From Flavobacterium omnivorum (lineage in GTDB: Bacteria; Bacteroidota; Bacteroidia; Flavobacteriales; Flavobacteriaceae), in the NCBI RefSeq assembly GCF_900099915.1, contig NZ_FNDB01000014.1:22790-86789 (forward strand): a DNA stretch of 64,000 bases. Direction: 5' to 3'. The position numbers were made by a program, and so were the translations under genes. Each line of letters begins with the position of its first letter. The stretch's first letter is position 1. Below, piece by piece: positions 1 through 7,503 of this stretch. Under the pieces are notes generated by a model. That model was not told the DNA's origin. It was given only the letters and a program-made list of their open reading frames with translations, and ran no database searches.

Positions 1-1
1 A

Positions 2-130
2 AATGCTGATTGGAAGAACAATCCAATTGCATATCAAATCAAGACTATTCTGGTGACCAGCAAATCAAAAATCAAATTAAATTTGGCTCCGGGTGGAGGA
101 ACAGCAATCAGTTTCGAACCGATCCAATAA
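2..130 (+). CDS. C-terminal end of a GH97 family glycoside hydrolase (partial)
   Basis: An open frame enters from the left edge and stops at TAA 128-130, giving the last 42 residues of a larger protein. The tail contains IKTILVTSKSKIKL and LAPGGGTAISFEP. A lysine-rich beta-strand followed by an AxGGGxAIS ending is what I know from the C-terminus of GH97 (SusB-type) alpha-glucosidases and alpha-galactosidases, which are periplasmic and belong to polysaccharide utilisation. The catalytic region is outside the window, so the substrate cannot be judged. A strong terminator follows six bases after the stop. The family call rests on a short tail only. Confidence 0.55.
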   Translation, partial: NADWKNNPIAYQIKTILVTSKSKIKLNLAPGGGTAISFEPIQ

Positions 131-135
131 TTGTT

Positions 136-174
136 AAATCCTGCATGAGCTTTCAAACTTGCAGGATTTTTTTT
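136..174 (+). terminator. Rho-independent terminator after the GH97 gene
   Basis: A perfect 10-bp stem, AAATCCTGCA (136-145) with TGCAGGATTT (160-169), closes a 14-base loop and runs into T residues up to 174. It lies six bases after the upstream stop codon and separates that gene from the M28 peptidase. Confidence 0.85.
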
Positions 175-271
175 GAATCTAACATAAATTATTCGTAAAG
201 AATTACGAAATTGCGACAGCAACCAGAACCAAAATTATAAAGAAGAATACAAAAAAAGACCTCAATTTATT

Positions 272-1651
272 ATGAAAAAATCAATTGTTTTAGCAGCACT
301 TTTATTTGGTGGAATCACCGTATTTGCGCAAACTAAAGACGAACAAACGTTAAAAGATATTTATAAATCTTCCCTGACTAATGCCAAATGTTATCCTTGG
401 CTGGGACATTTATCTAACACCATCGGATCCAGATTATCAGGTTCCACAGGAGCTGAAAAAGCCGTTTTGTATGCCAAAGCACAATTAGAAACACTGGGTT
501 TAGACAAAGTGTACCTTCAGGAAGTAATGGTGCCAAAATGGGTTCGGGGCGAAAAAGAAATCGCGTATTTACAAGTGGGGAAACAAAAGATCACTTTCCC
601 AATATGTGCGCTAGGCGGTTCTGTAGCAACACCAAAAGCTGGATTGAATGCCAATGTGATAGAAGTAAAAAGTTTAGAAGAATTAGCCGCTCTTGGCGAA
701 GCAAAAGTAAAAGGAAAAATTATTTTCTTTAATAGACCCATGAATCCTGAGTTTGTAGAAACATTTAAGGCTTACAGTGGTTGCGTGGACCAGAGATCAT
801 CAGGTGCGAGAGAGGCAGGGAAATTAGGTGCTTTGGCAGTGATTGTTCGTTCAATGAACTTAAGATTAGATGATTTCCCGCATACAGGTGCAACTAATTA
901 TGGAGATATTGTCAAAGAACAACGCATTCCAGCAACTGCTATTAGTACGAACGGAGCTGAACTTTTAAGCAAAAGTTTGAAAGCCAATCAAAATGCAACT
1001 TTTTATTTGAAACAATCTTGTGAAACATTTGCTGATGTTTTGTCCTACAATGTAGTCGGTGAAATAACGGGTTCTGAACATCCTGAAAGAATAATGGTTG
1101 TTGGTGGTCACCTTGATTCTTGGGATCTTGGAGATGGTTCTCATGACGATGGCGCAGGATGTGTCCAAAGTATGGAAGTGTTGAATATCTTCAAAAATAT
1201 TGGATACAAGCCTAAAAACACGTTACGTGTGGTATTGTTTATGAACGAAGAAAACGGCGTTCGAGGTGGGAAAGAATATGAAACACAGTCCAATAAAAAG
1301 AATGAAAATCACATTTTTGCTTTAGAAAGTGATTCGGGTGGGTTTTCACCAAGAGGATTTTCAATTGAAGCTGATGAAGCTAATTTCAATAAAATCAGTA
1401 GTTGGGCTACGTTATTCGAACCCTATTTAATCCATAAATTGGTAAAAGGGCATTCTGGTGTTGATATTGGTCCATTGCAATCCAATCACATTGTAAAGGT
1501 AGGATTACAACCGGATTCTCAGCGTTATTTTGATTATCATCACGCTGCCAATGATACTTTTGATGCTGTCAATAAAAGAGAGTTAGAATTAGGAGCGGCA
1601 GCAATGGCTTCTTTAGTTTATTTAATGGATCAAAACGGTATTGCAAAATAG
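272..1651 (+). CDS. M28 family zinc metallopeptidase, secreted
   Basis: A 459-residue protein with a Sec signal peptide (about residues 1-20, ending VFAQ), so it should act in the periplasm or outside the cell. The C-terminal half carries the M28 di-zinc site: GGHLDSWDLGDGSHDDGAG with H280 and the bridging D292, the catalytic pair E326/E327 in MNEENG, D354 in ESDSGG, and H423/H424 in DYHHAAND. The segment from about 120 to 245 fits the PA-type insert common in carboxypeptidase Q-like M28 enzymes. It would release amino acids or dipeptides from peptides. It stands alone between two terminators. Assignment to M28 is firm; the exact specificity is not visible. Confidence 0.93.
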   Translation: MKKSIVLAALLFGGITVFAQTKDEQTLKDIYKSSLTNAKCYPWLGHLSNTIGSRLSGSTGAEKAVLYAKAQLETLGLDKVYLQEVMVPKWVRGEKEIAYLQVGKQKITFPICALGGSVATPKAGLNANVIEVKSLEELAALGEAKVKGKIIFFNRPMNPEFVETFKAYSGCVDQRSSGAREAGKLGALAVIVRSMNLRLDDFPHTGATNYGDIVKEQRIPATAISTNGAELLSKSLKANQNATFYLKQSCETFADVLSYNVVGEITGSEHPERIMVVGGHLDSWDLGDGSHDDGAGCVQSMEVLNIFKNIGYKPKNTLRVVLFMNEENGVRGGKEYETQSNKKNENHIFALESDSGGFSPRGFSIEADEANFNKISSWATLFEPYLIHKLVKGHSGVDIGPLQSNHIVKVGLQPDSQRYFDYHHAANDTFDAVNKRELELGAAAMASLVYLMDQNGIAK

Positions 1652-1666
1652 AAACATACTTATTCT

Positions 1667-1727
1667 TGAAGGTGCTACATTCTCAATATTTGAAAGAAAT
1701 AATGAATGTAGTACCTTCATTTATTTT
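1667..1727 (+). terminator. Terminator of the M28 gene, overlapping the opposing kinase gene
   Basis: TGAAGGTGCTACATTC (1667-1682) pairs with GAATGTAGTACCTTCA (1704-1719) over 16 bp with a single G-T wobble, with a 21-base loop and a T-rich tail (TTTATTTT, 1720-1727). The right arm lies inside the last codons of the leftward histidine kinase gene, whose stop is at 1683-1685. Confidence 0.75.
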
Positions 1728-2777
1728 ACTCTCCACGGCAATTCTTCCGCCTAAACTGGTGATGTGATTGTAGACCAAATAGAGACCAATACCATTGCTG
1801 TCAATGTTACTGTGGAATTTTTGATACAATCCAAAAATCTTATCTTTTACTTTATCCATATCAAAACCGAGTCCTTCATCCGAAAATACTAATTGGTTTA
1901 CTCCATTGACTTTTCTGGATTCGATGGTAATAAGTGGTACTTGATGTGGTTTTGCGTATTTAATGGAATTAGTAAGTAAATTCAAAAATATACTTTTGAT
2001 GTATGCTTTGTTAAAAGTAATATTCTCAAAAGCTGAAAAGTCAATATTAATAACTGCTTTTGAATCGCGGACTAAAGAATTTATGGAAGTAAGCACTTTA
2101 TTAAGGGATTCATTTAAATTTATTTCTTCAATTTGAGTATTAATACTCTGGTTTTCTACTAATTGATCAATGGAATCATTTAAAGTTTGTTTTAAATTTT
2201 CACTAGTTAATTTAAGAATTTCTACTAACTCCAATGTCTCTGGATCATTGATTTTTGAAACATCAATGAGACTAAAAACCGAAAGCATATTATTGATAGG
2301 TGACTTTAAATCATGGGATGTTTTGTGTGATAAAACGGTAAGTTCCTTATTGATTTTTGTAAGATTTGCAAGAAGTAAATTACGCTCTTCTTCAATTCTT
2401 TTTTTATGTGTAATGTTTTTGGCAATTGCATACACTAATTTCTCCGACTCAACAGGCATTGATGTCCATGATAACCAGACAATTTCTCCACTTTTAGTTA
2501 GATAGCGGTTTTCAAAATTCAAAAGTGGTTTGTTTTTATAAACTTGTTCTCTGGTTTCTATTGTAATTTGGAGGTCTGCTGTATAAACAAAACTGCTGAT
2601 TGGTCGAGAATATAATTCCTCTTCCGTAAAACCTAATAATTTTGAAACAGCCGGATTTATTCTTCTAAAATAGCCATCAAATCCTGCTATACATATAAAA
2701 TCAGCTGAGATATTGAAAAAATTATCAAAGTGATAGTCTGTTTTTAAAGTAGATGAGGTGGTGTTATTTTTGGTCAT
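1683..2777 (-). CDS. PAS-domain sensor histidine kinase, cytoplasmic
   Basis: A 364-residue protein with no membrane segment. Residues about 15-125 form a PAS domain (ADFICIAGFDGYFRRINPAV and the WLSWTSMPV strand), followed by a coiled region and a HisKA domain with H155 in TSHDLKSP. The ATPase domain shows the N box (NLLTNSIKYAK, N270), the G1 box (DEGLGF, 300-305), the F box (FGLYQKFH) and the G2 box (NGIGLYLV, 328-335), so it should be catalytically competent. No response regulator is adjacent, so it is an orphan kinase whose partner is encoded elsewhere. The PAS ligand cannot be inferred. Its 3' end doubles as an arm of the neighbouring gene's terminator. Confidence 0.92.
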   Translation of the reverse strand: MTKNNTTSSTLKTDYHFDNFFNISADFICIAGFDGYFRRINPAVSKLLGFTEEELYSRPISSFVYTADLQITIETREQVYKNKPLLNFENRYLTKSGEIVWLSWTSMPVESEKLVYAIAKNITHKKRIEEERNLLLANLTKINKELTVLSHKTSHDLKSPINNMLSVFSLIDVSKINDPETLELVEILKLTSENLKQTLNDSIDQLVENQSINTQIEEINLNESLNKVLTSINSLVRDSKAVINIDFSAFENITFNKAYIKSIFLNLLTNSIKYAKPHQVPLITIESRKVNGVNQLVFSDEGLGFDMDKVKDKIFGLYQKFHSNIDSNGIGLYLVYNHITSLGGRIAVESKINEGTTFIISFKY

Positions 2778-2938
2778 TTATAATTTTATGGAATTACATT
2801 TATTAAAATTACTCAACTTGAAACAAGCAAATCCGATGATAAATTTAACTATTTAAAATTTTAAAAAAAAGAAAAAAAATCAATTAATCAAACAGTTGTT
2901 AATTTTATATATTTTTGTTTTTTTTTAAATTAAATTCA

Positions 2939-2966
2939 TAAAAAAAGCCATCATATATGACAGCTT
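2939..2966 (-). terminator. Leftward terminator downstream of the outer-membrane protein gene
   Basis: On the minus strand AAGCTGTCATATATGATGGCTT forms an imperfect hairpin around the palindrome TCATATATGA and runs into TTTTTTT. It follows the stop of the leftward gene at 2991 by about 25 bases and would end the kdsA-proximal transcript. Confidence 0.6.
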
Positions 2967-2990
2967 ATTTAATTTTTGATAATGGATGAA

Positions 2991-3833
2991 TTAAATTCTA
3001 AAAATTCCTCCCACAGCAATGATTCTCTGAAAAAAGAAAAAATCTTGAGAAGCACTATCCGCTGAGCTTTTTGTAGTTCGTATATCTTGCATGTTGATAT
3101 AACCGCCTTTTAGTTCTCCTTGTAAATAAAAGTGCTTGAAAAAAGTAAGATTCAATCCTGCTTTCAAAGAAGTACCATAGCCTGAAACATGAAAATCATC
3201 ATGACGATCTTTTCCTAACAAGGTTGTATTTGTTTTTGGATACAATAAACCAAAACCTACGCCTTCCGTTAAATTGACTTGAATTTTATCAGTATTACCA
3301 ATTTTGAAAATAGACGAAATATCATCATGTCTGGATACTTCAGAATTGATATAATTTAAACCATCAGTGTGCTCGTACTTTAGAAATTCTTCTGTCAATA
3401 ACACTTGATTGTTAGGCAATATTTCATCATACGAACCTGGGTTTTGATAATACCCATCAATAGTAACGGCCTGATCTTGCGTCATGACATATTTCATGTG
3501 ATCTACTCCTATAGCCACGCTATAATGATCACTTATGAAATAGCCCATTCTAAAATTAGTTTGGGGAATCGTCATTCTTGAAGGATTAATATAATCCACA
3601 TGCCAACCTTTTGGTTTGTCATGCGCTTCCACATTTTCTAATGAAAAACTATAATCTTTACCTCTAAAAGTGATTTCTGATTTGGAGTAGGTGTCTCTGT
3701 TTCCTCCCCATGAAATAAAAAATTTCCCTTTGTTATGAGTTGTATATTTAGTTTGGATTTCTGTAACTTCTTGTGCAATTGTGTTATTAGTAAATAAAAT
3801 AATAAGGAATGCGTAATAAAATAGATATTTCAA
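2991..3833 (-). CDS. Predicted outer-membrane protein of unknown function
   Basis: A 280-residue protein with a signal peptide (residues 1-20, ending TIAQ). The mature part is rich in alternating aromatic and polar stretches such as FRMGYFISDHYSVAIGVDH and YLQGELKGGYINM. The C-terminus, FFFFQRIIAVGGIFRI, fits a final beta-strand, so an eight- to ten-stranded outer-membrane barrel is likely. I do not recognise a named family or a ligand. It lies 18 bases downstream of kdsA on the same strand and is probably co-transcribed with it, which suggests but does not prove an envelope role. Confidence 0.7.
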   Translation of the reverse strand: MKYLFYYAFLIILFTNNTIAQEVTEIQTKYTTHNKGKFFISWGGNRDTYSKSEITFRGKDYSFSLENVEAHDKPKGWHVDYINPSRMTIPQTNFRMGYFISDHYSVAIGVDHMKYVMTQDQAVTIDGYYQNPGSYDEILPNNQVLLTEEFLKYEHTDGLNYINSEVSRHDDISSIFKIGNTDKIQVNLTEGVGFGLLYPKTNTTLLGKDRHDDFHVSGYGTSLKAGLNLTFFKHFYLQGELKGGYINMQDIRTTKSSADSASQDFFFFQRIIAVGGIFRI

Positions 3834-3851
3834 TGAATTTGGGGCCTAAAT

Positions 3852-4670
3852 TTAAAATGTATTAATTGTTTTTCTGATGGCAACTAGCTTCGTCATTAAG
3901 GATTCAAAATAATCTAAATGCAACATGTTTGCACCATCGCTTTTTGCATTGGCAGGATCAAAATGGGTTTCAATAAAAATTCCGTCTACGCCTACAGCGA
4001 TACCAGCTTTGGCAATAGTTTCAATCATATCAGGTCTTCCGCCAGTTACGCCAGCTGTTTGGTTGGGTTGTTGTAGTGAGTGTGTAACGTCAAGAACAGT
4101 AGTAGCATATTGTTGCATCGTAGGAATTCCTCTAAAATCAACAATCATGTCTTGGTAGCCAAACATGGTTCCTCTATCCGTAACCATCACGTTTTCATTG
4201 TGACAATCCAATACTTTTTGAACCGCGTGTTTCATACTTTCCGGACTCATGAATTGTCCTTTTTTCAAATTGACCACTTTTCCGGTATTGGCAGCAGCCA
4301 TTACTAAATCTGTTTGACGCACTAAAAAAGCGGGAATTTGCAGCACATCAACATATTGAGCAGCCATATCAGCATCTTCATTTGTATGAATATCGGTAAC
4401 GGTAGGAACTTTAAACGTTTCCGAGACTTTTCTGAGGATTTTCAGTGCTTTCTCGTCTCCAATTCCTGAAAAACTGTCAATTCTAGAACGGTTTGCTTTC
4501 TTGAAAGAACCTTTAAAAACGAAAGGAATTTGTAATGTATCAGTAATACCAACTAGTTTTTCGGCAATTCGCATCGCCATTTCTTCTCCTTCAATAGCAC
4601 AAGGACCCGCTAGAAGAAAGAAATTGCCACTCTCAGTATATTTGATTTGTGGAATATGTTGTAGGTTCAT
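3852..4670 (-). CDS. kdsA: 3-deoxy-8-phosphooctulonate synthase (KDO-8-P synthase)
   Basis: A 272-residue cytoplasmic enzyme that condenses phosphoenolpyruvate with arabinose-5-phosphate to give KDO-8-phosphate for the lipopolysaccharide inner core. Motifs include LLAGPCAIEGEE near the N-terminus, KGSFKKANRSRIDSFSGIG in the substrate-binding loop, QIPAFLVRQTDL and VTDRGTMFGYQD. The Cys at position 24 (GPC) is the residue that marks the metal-dependent class of KdsA; the E. coli-type metal-independent enzyme has Asn there. The length is normal for the family. It is followed on the same strand by the outer-membrane protein gene 18 bases away, and a repeat element lies upstream. Confidence 0.96.
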   Translation of the reverse strand: MNLQHIPQIKYTESGNFFLLAGPCAIEGEEMAMRIAEKLVGITDTLQIPFVFKGSFKKANRSRIDSFSGIGDEKALKILRKVSETFKVPTVTDIHTNEDADMAAQYVDVLQIPAFLVRQTDLVMAAANTGKVVNLKKGQFMSPESMKHAVQKVLDCHNENVMVTDRGTMFGYQDMIVDFRGIPTMQQYATTVLDVTHSLQQPNQTAGVTGGRPDMIETIAKAGIAVGVDGIFIETHFDPANAKSDGANMLHLDYFESLMTKLVAIRKTINTF

Positions 4671-4702
4671 AGTATGATTTTTTAAAGGTGCAAAGGTAGT
4701 TA

Positions 4703-4730
4703 TGATTTACGATTTACGATTTACGATTTC
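4703..4730. repeat. Short tandem heptamer run
   Basis: The heptamer GATTTAC occurs three times in direct succession, followed by a partial fourth unit, within the gap upstream of kdsA. It is too short and lacks spacers, so it is simple-sequence DNA rather than an array. No function is apparent. Confidence 0.6.
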
Positions 4731-4760
4731 CAAATAATTTGGGGCATTAACTTTTTTTTA

Positions 4761-4832
4761 GGAGCTGTTTCCTGCTGTTCGCTTCAATCTCCCTGAAAAA
4801 CGGGAGGATTTACACTTCCATCAGGGCTAGGG
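4761..4832 (+). repeat. Dispersed structured intergenic repeat, copy A
   Basis: This 72-bp element begins GGAGCTGTTTCCTGCTGTTC and ends with TCAGGGCTAGG. The centre folds as AATC plus TCCC paired with GGGA, one unpaired G, then GATT, around a short A-rich loop. A T tract precedes it, as in the other copies. The same ends occur at 19957, 32888, 46582 and, inverted, 52911, with different hairpin arms. This copy has the shortest stem. It lies between two leftward genes, kdsA and a lipoprotein. Confidence 0.85.
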
Positions 4833-4869
4833 AATTGGTAAGCATAGATATTATGGGATTTTAAAGTGG

Positions 4870-5319
4870 TTATTTTTTCAATGTAAGTCCCACTGGAATC
4901 ATCAAAATTCCTTTTTCATAGATGTTTAAGTAAAGCAGAATTGGTTTTTTTTGCCCAGCCCACTTTATTGCAAATACCTCTAAAAATCCAGCGCCAAGTT
5001 CACTTCTTTTTGTTGGAAACGGACAACAGCTTTCTAATTTGTTAAACGTGATTTTTTCACCATTAGGTCCTGCTAATGCATTCAAAAATCGTTGTTGATT
5101 TACGGTTTCATTTTTAGTGTTATTAAAGAAAATATTGATGGGATAATCTTTATCGTAACCATATTTTTTGTCTTTGCTGTATGCAGTAATCACAAAAGTG
5201 TTGTCTTTATTTAGCACTAGGTTTGGGGCATTATCATCCGTATTTTTCAAAGTAGATTGCGTACTGGAGCAAGAAGCTAAACTAATAAGTAAAGCAATAA
5301 GAAGGATTGATTTGTTCAT
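4870..5319 (-). CDS. Small lipoprotein of unknown function next to kdsA
   Basis: A 149-residue protein with a lipoprotein signal: a hydrophobic stretch followed by the lipobox LASC, giving acylation at Cys17. The mature part contains RFLNALAGPNGEKITF and a CCPFPTKRSELGAG segment with paired cysteines, then IPVGLTLKK at the end. From memory, close relatives in Flavobacteriaceae are often labelled 2-dehydro-3-deoxyphosphooctonate aldolase. I see no aldolase fold or lysine motif here and think that label probably reflects proximity to kdsA rather than function. It is separated from kdsA by repeat copy A. Confidence 0.72.
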   Translation of the reverse strand: MNKSILLIALLISLASCSSTQSTLKNTDDNAPNLVLNKDNTFVITAYSKDKKYGYDKDYPINIFFNNTKNETVNQQRFLNALAGPNGEKITFNKLESCCPFPTKRSELGAGFLEVFAIKWAGQKKPILLYLNIYEKGILMIPVGLTLKK

Positions 5320-5742
5320 ATTTTAAAATAAAATTATTGTGTAAATTCGCTTAAGTCTTGAAATAACAGCATTGTGTTTAGTAAATATTTTTAAACATAT
5401 AAGACAAATAAGTTTTTTAATTTGAATAAAATCGAGTAAAGTTTGTAGTTCATTTAAGAAAAGTCTCTTTACCTGATAAAGAATATTTTTAACTTATATT
5501 TACTTTTTAACCCTAATTTTACAAATAATCTTTTTTAGCTTACATGACTCATATGTTTAAAATTTAATGCTTTTAATTTTAGGACATGGTAGTAAAATTT
5601 AAATAGCAATTATAATACCATGCAATTTAAATATACAAATATAAACAGAACTTTAGACCTTAGTGCGTGTTCCCTTAATAATTTAGATTCCCACTTTTTT
5701 AGCGAAAGTAGCATTTCTTCCAAAATCTCGTAAAATGCTTCT
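5320..5742. other. Divergent intergenic region, mostly featureless
   Basis: About 420 AT-rich bases lie between the leftward lipoprotein gene and the rightward YeeE gene and must hold both promoters. The stretch CTTACATGACTCATATGTTT (about 5539-5558) resembles CTTATATGACTCCTATGTTA at about 31891, so it may be a fragment of a second dispersed intergenic sequence. I see no reading frame, tRNA or riboswitch in it. Confidence 0.4.
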
Positions 5743-5750
5743 TATCTTTG
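5743..5750 (+). promoter_or_regulatory. Bacteroidota -7 promoter element for the YeeE pair
   Basis: TATCTTTG matches TAnnTTTG exactly and lies 14 bases before the ATG at 5765. It falls inside a longer in-frame extension starting at 5735, which shows that the extension is promoter and leader, not protein. Confidence 0.65.
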
Positions 5751-5764
5751 TACAAAAAAACAAT

Positions 5765-6325
5765 ATGGATATTATTTTTCAAACATGGTCCTGGTACGTT
5801 TCCGGTTTTTTAATCGGCTTGATTATGTTAGCTCTTATTTATTTTGGAAAGTCTTTCGGGATGTCTTCTAATTTACGCTCGCTTTGTTCTATGGCTGGTT
5901 TAGGAAAACGAGTAGCCTTTTTTGATTTCGATTGGAAAGCACAAAGATGGAATTTAGTTGTGGTTCTTGGTGCGATGTTAGGTGGTTTTGTTGCCGTTCA
6001 TTTTATGAGTGATGCTTCAAATGTAAACATTAATCCTGACACAATTGAGCAATTAGCGACGCTGGGAATAGATGCTCCAAACGGAAAATTAGTGCCAGAT
6101 GCCCTTTTTGGAATGTCCATTCTAGAATCTCCAAAAAGTATTTTCATACTGCTTATTGGTGGTGTCCTGATTGGTTTTGGCTCTCGTTATGCTGGTGGTT
6201 GTACTTCTGGGCATGCTATTTCAGGATTAAGTAATTTGCAAATTCCTTCTTTGAAAGCCGTTATTGGATTTTTTATAGGTGGTTTGATTATGGCTCATTT
6301 TTTATTGCCTTTAATTCTAAACTAG
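5765..6325 (+). CDS. YeeE/YedE family (sulfur transport) membrane protein, first of pair
   Basis: A 186-residue membrane protein with about four to five hydrophobic segments. It carries the family signature GSRYAGGCTSGHAISGLSNL with the conserved Cys in GGCTSGH. Proteins of this family (former DUF395) form channels for thiosulfate or related reduced sulfur compounds. Together with the next gene it makes up the equivalent of one full-length YeeE protein, a split arrangement common in Bacteroidota. The start at 5765 is preferred because a promoter -7 box occupies 5743-5750. The gene is transcribed with the next one, 36 bases downstream. Confidence 0.88.
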   Translation: MDIIFQTWSWYVSGFLIGLIMLALIYFGKSFGMSSNLRSLCSMAGLGKRVAFFDFDWKAQRWNLVVVLGAMLGGFVAVHFMSDASNVNINPDTIEQLATLGIDAPNGKLVPDALFGMSILESPKSIFILLIGGVLIGFGSRYAGGCTSGHAISGLSNLQIPSLKAVIGFFIGGLIMAHFLLPLILN

Positions 6326-6361
6326 CAAAGTAATCATCATTTAAAATTTTAAATACAAAGT

Positions 6362-6778
6362 ATGAAAAATATATTAAAATATCTTTTGGTTGGATTTGTT
6401 TTCGGAATTGTATTGACCAAATCAGAAGCGGTTTCTTGGTATCGAATTTATGAAATGTTTCAATTTCAGTCTTTTCACATGTACGGAATTATTTCGGTTG
6501 CGATCTTGACAGGAATAATTGGAATCCAAATCATAAAACGAAATAACATAAAAGACATTAAAGGAGAATCCATTGAAATCCCTGACAAAGAAAAAGGATC
6601 AGCACGGTATGTGATTGGAGGATTATTTTTTGGATTGGGTTGGGCTCTAGTGGGTTCCTGTCCAGGGCCTATATTCATTTTGCTTGGTGCTGGTTTTTGG
6701 ACGGTATTAATTGTGCTTTTTGGAGCACTTGTAGGAACCTATCTCTATGGATTACTAAAGAGTAAATTGCCTCATTAA
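6362..6778 (+). CDS. YeeE/YedE family (DUF6691) membrane protein, second of pair
   Basis: A 138-residue protein with about four membrane segments and the motif GLGWALVGSCPGPIFILLGA, whose Cys is the counterpart of the GGCTSGH cysteine in the preceding protein. The family accompanies the first YeeE half in many Bacteroidota and proteobacteria. The two are presumed to assemble into one transporter for thiosulfate or another sulfur anion in the inner membrane. A strong terminator follows directly. No rhodanese or sulfur dioxygenase gene is nearby, so the substrate is inferred from family only. Confidence 0.87.
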   Translation: MKNILKYLLVGFVFGIVLTKSEAVSWYRIYEMFQFQSFHMYGIISVAILTGIIGIQIIKRNNIKDIKGESIEIPDKEKGSARYVIGGLFFGLGWALVGSCPGPIFILLGAGFWTVLIVLFGALVGTYLYGLLKSKLPH

Positions 6779-6798
6779 TTAAAATAAATCTATCGATG

Positions 6799-6833
6799 AA
6801 GTAGTGTTTTCAATGGAAAACACTACTTTTTTT
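6799..6833 (+). terminator. Terminator of the YeeE pair, overlapping the YhhN stop codon
   Basis: AAGTAGTGTTTTC (6799-6811) pairs perfectly with GAAAACACTACTT (6816-6828) around a four-base loop, followed by a T run to 6833. The right arm includes the stop codon (6823-6825) of the convergent YhhN gene. The minus-strand side lacks a T run, so it works rightward only. Confidence 0.85.
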
Positions 6834-7494
6834 GGTTTAATTTTAAAATGCCAACAACAATCAAGTACTGCGCACTGAGGTAAGTTGTCATAATTAAAAA
6901 GGAACTGTATTGCAATGGAGTATAAAATTTATCCAATGCCAAAATACTATCCGATGTTACAAAAACAATAGCTCCAATTAGAATATAGATGTTAGCTGGT
7001 TTTTGCCAGTTCAAAAAGCCTTTCAAGGCAAATAATAGCATAATTGAAATTGTCAGTGCATAAATAATAACTGGAATTTTTAAGTCTCCTAAAGTAGGTA
7101 ATAAAAGCAACAGCAGCACAATTAAATAAAAGGCTATAGCAGTAACTCCAACCCAATAAATGGTTTTACTTTTCTTTAAATATATTTTTAATTGTTTGCT
7201 AAAAAGCACGATGTAGAAAATATGCGAAAGTAGAAAAGCAATTAATCCTGCGATAAAATAAAACTGTCCTCGATCCGCAAACATTAAGATCATATCACCT
7301 ATCCAAGACAGTGTCAATGCGGTTAATAGAATTTTTTTGGTAACGAATCTTTCATGTGCATAAACTGCCAGAATTAAAAACGACAATAAAAATGGTTTTA
7401 AAAACCATGCAATATCTTCTCTTCCCAATAGAATTAGCAAAAGATAAACCAGACTAAAACCAATAAAACTTTTTACTATTATATTGCTTTTCAT
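6823..7494 (-). CDS. YhhN/TMEM86 family lysoplasmalogenase
   Basis: A 223-residue integral membrane protein with about eight hydrophobic segments. It shows the family features: a KPFLLSFLILAVYAHE segment, LSWIGDMILMFAD with the conserved Asp, FIAGLIAFLLSHIFYIVLF with the conserved His, and the late FVTSDSILALDKF with a conserved SDS motif. Characterised members hydrolyse the vinyl-ether bond of lysoplasmalogen to a fatty aldehyde and a glycerophospho-base. It follows the alkylglycerol-monooxygenase-like gene by nine bases, so the two are surely one transcript, and both act on ether lipids. Whether the natural substrate is an endogenous or host-derived lipid is unknown. Confidence 0.88.
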   Translation of the reverse strand: MKSNIIVKSFIGFSLVYLLLILLGREDIAWFLKPFLLSFLILAVYAHERFVTKKILLTALTLSWIGDMILMFADRGQFYFIAGLIAFLLSHIFYIVLFSKQLKIYLKKSKTIYWVGVTAIAFYLIVLLLLLLPTLGDLKIPVIIYALTISIMLLFALKGFLNWQKPANIYILIGAIVFVTSDSILALDKFYTPLQYSSFLIMTTYLSAQYLIVVGILKLNQKK

Positions 7495-7503
7495 AAGGTG
7501 ATT

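Noticed and set aside
2170..2505. A 111-residue rightward reading frame inside the PAS kinase gene
   Set aside because: It is fully antisense to a well-conserved kinase, has no family motif, and is a byproduct of the kinase codons.
4703..4730. Heptamer tandem run as a CRISPR-like array
   Set aside because: Units are seven bases, directly abutting, with no spacers and no cas genes nearby.
4761..4832. Repeat element as a simple Rho-independent terminator
   Set aside because: The other copies occur antisense to genes and upstream of genes, and the stem is not followed by a T run.
5735..5764. Earlier start for the YeeE gene adding ten residues
   Set aside because: An exact TAnnTTTG promoter element lies inside it; the family starts with a membrane segment at the later ATG.
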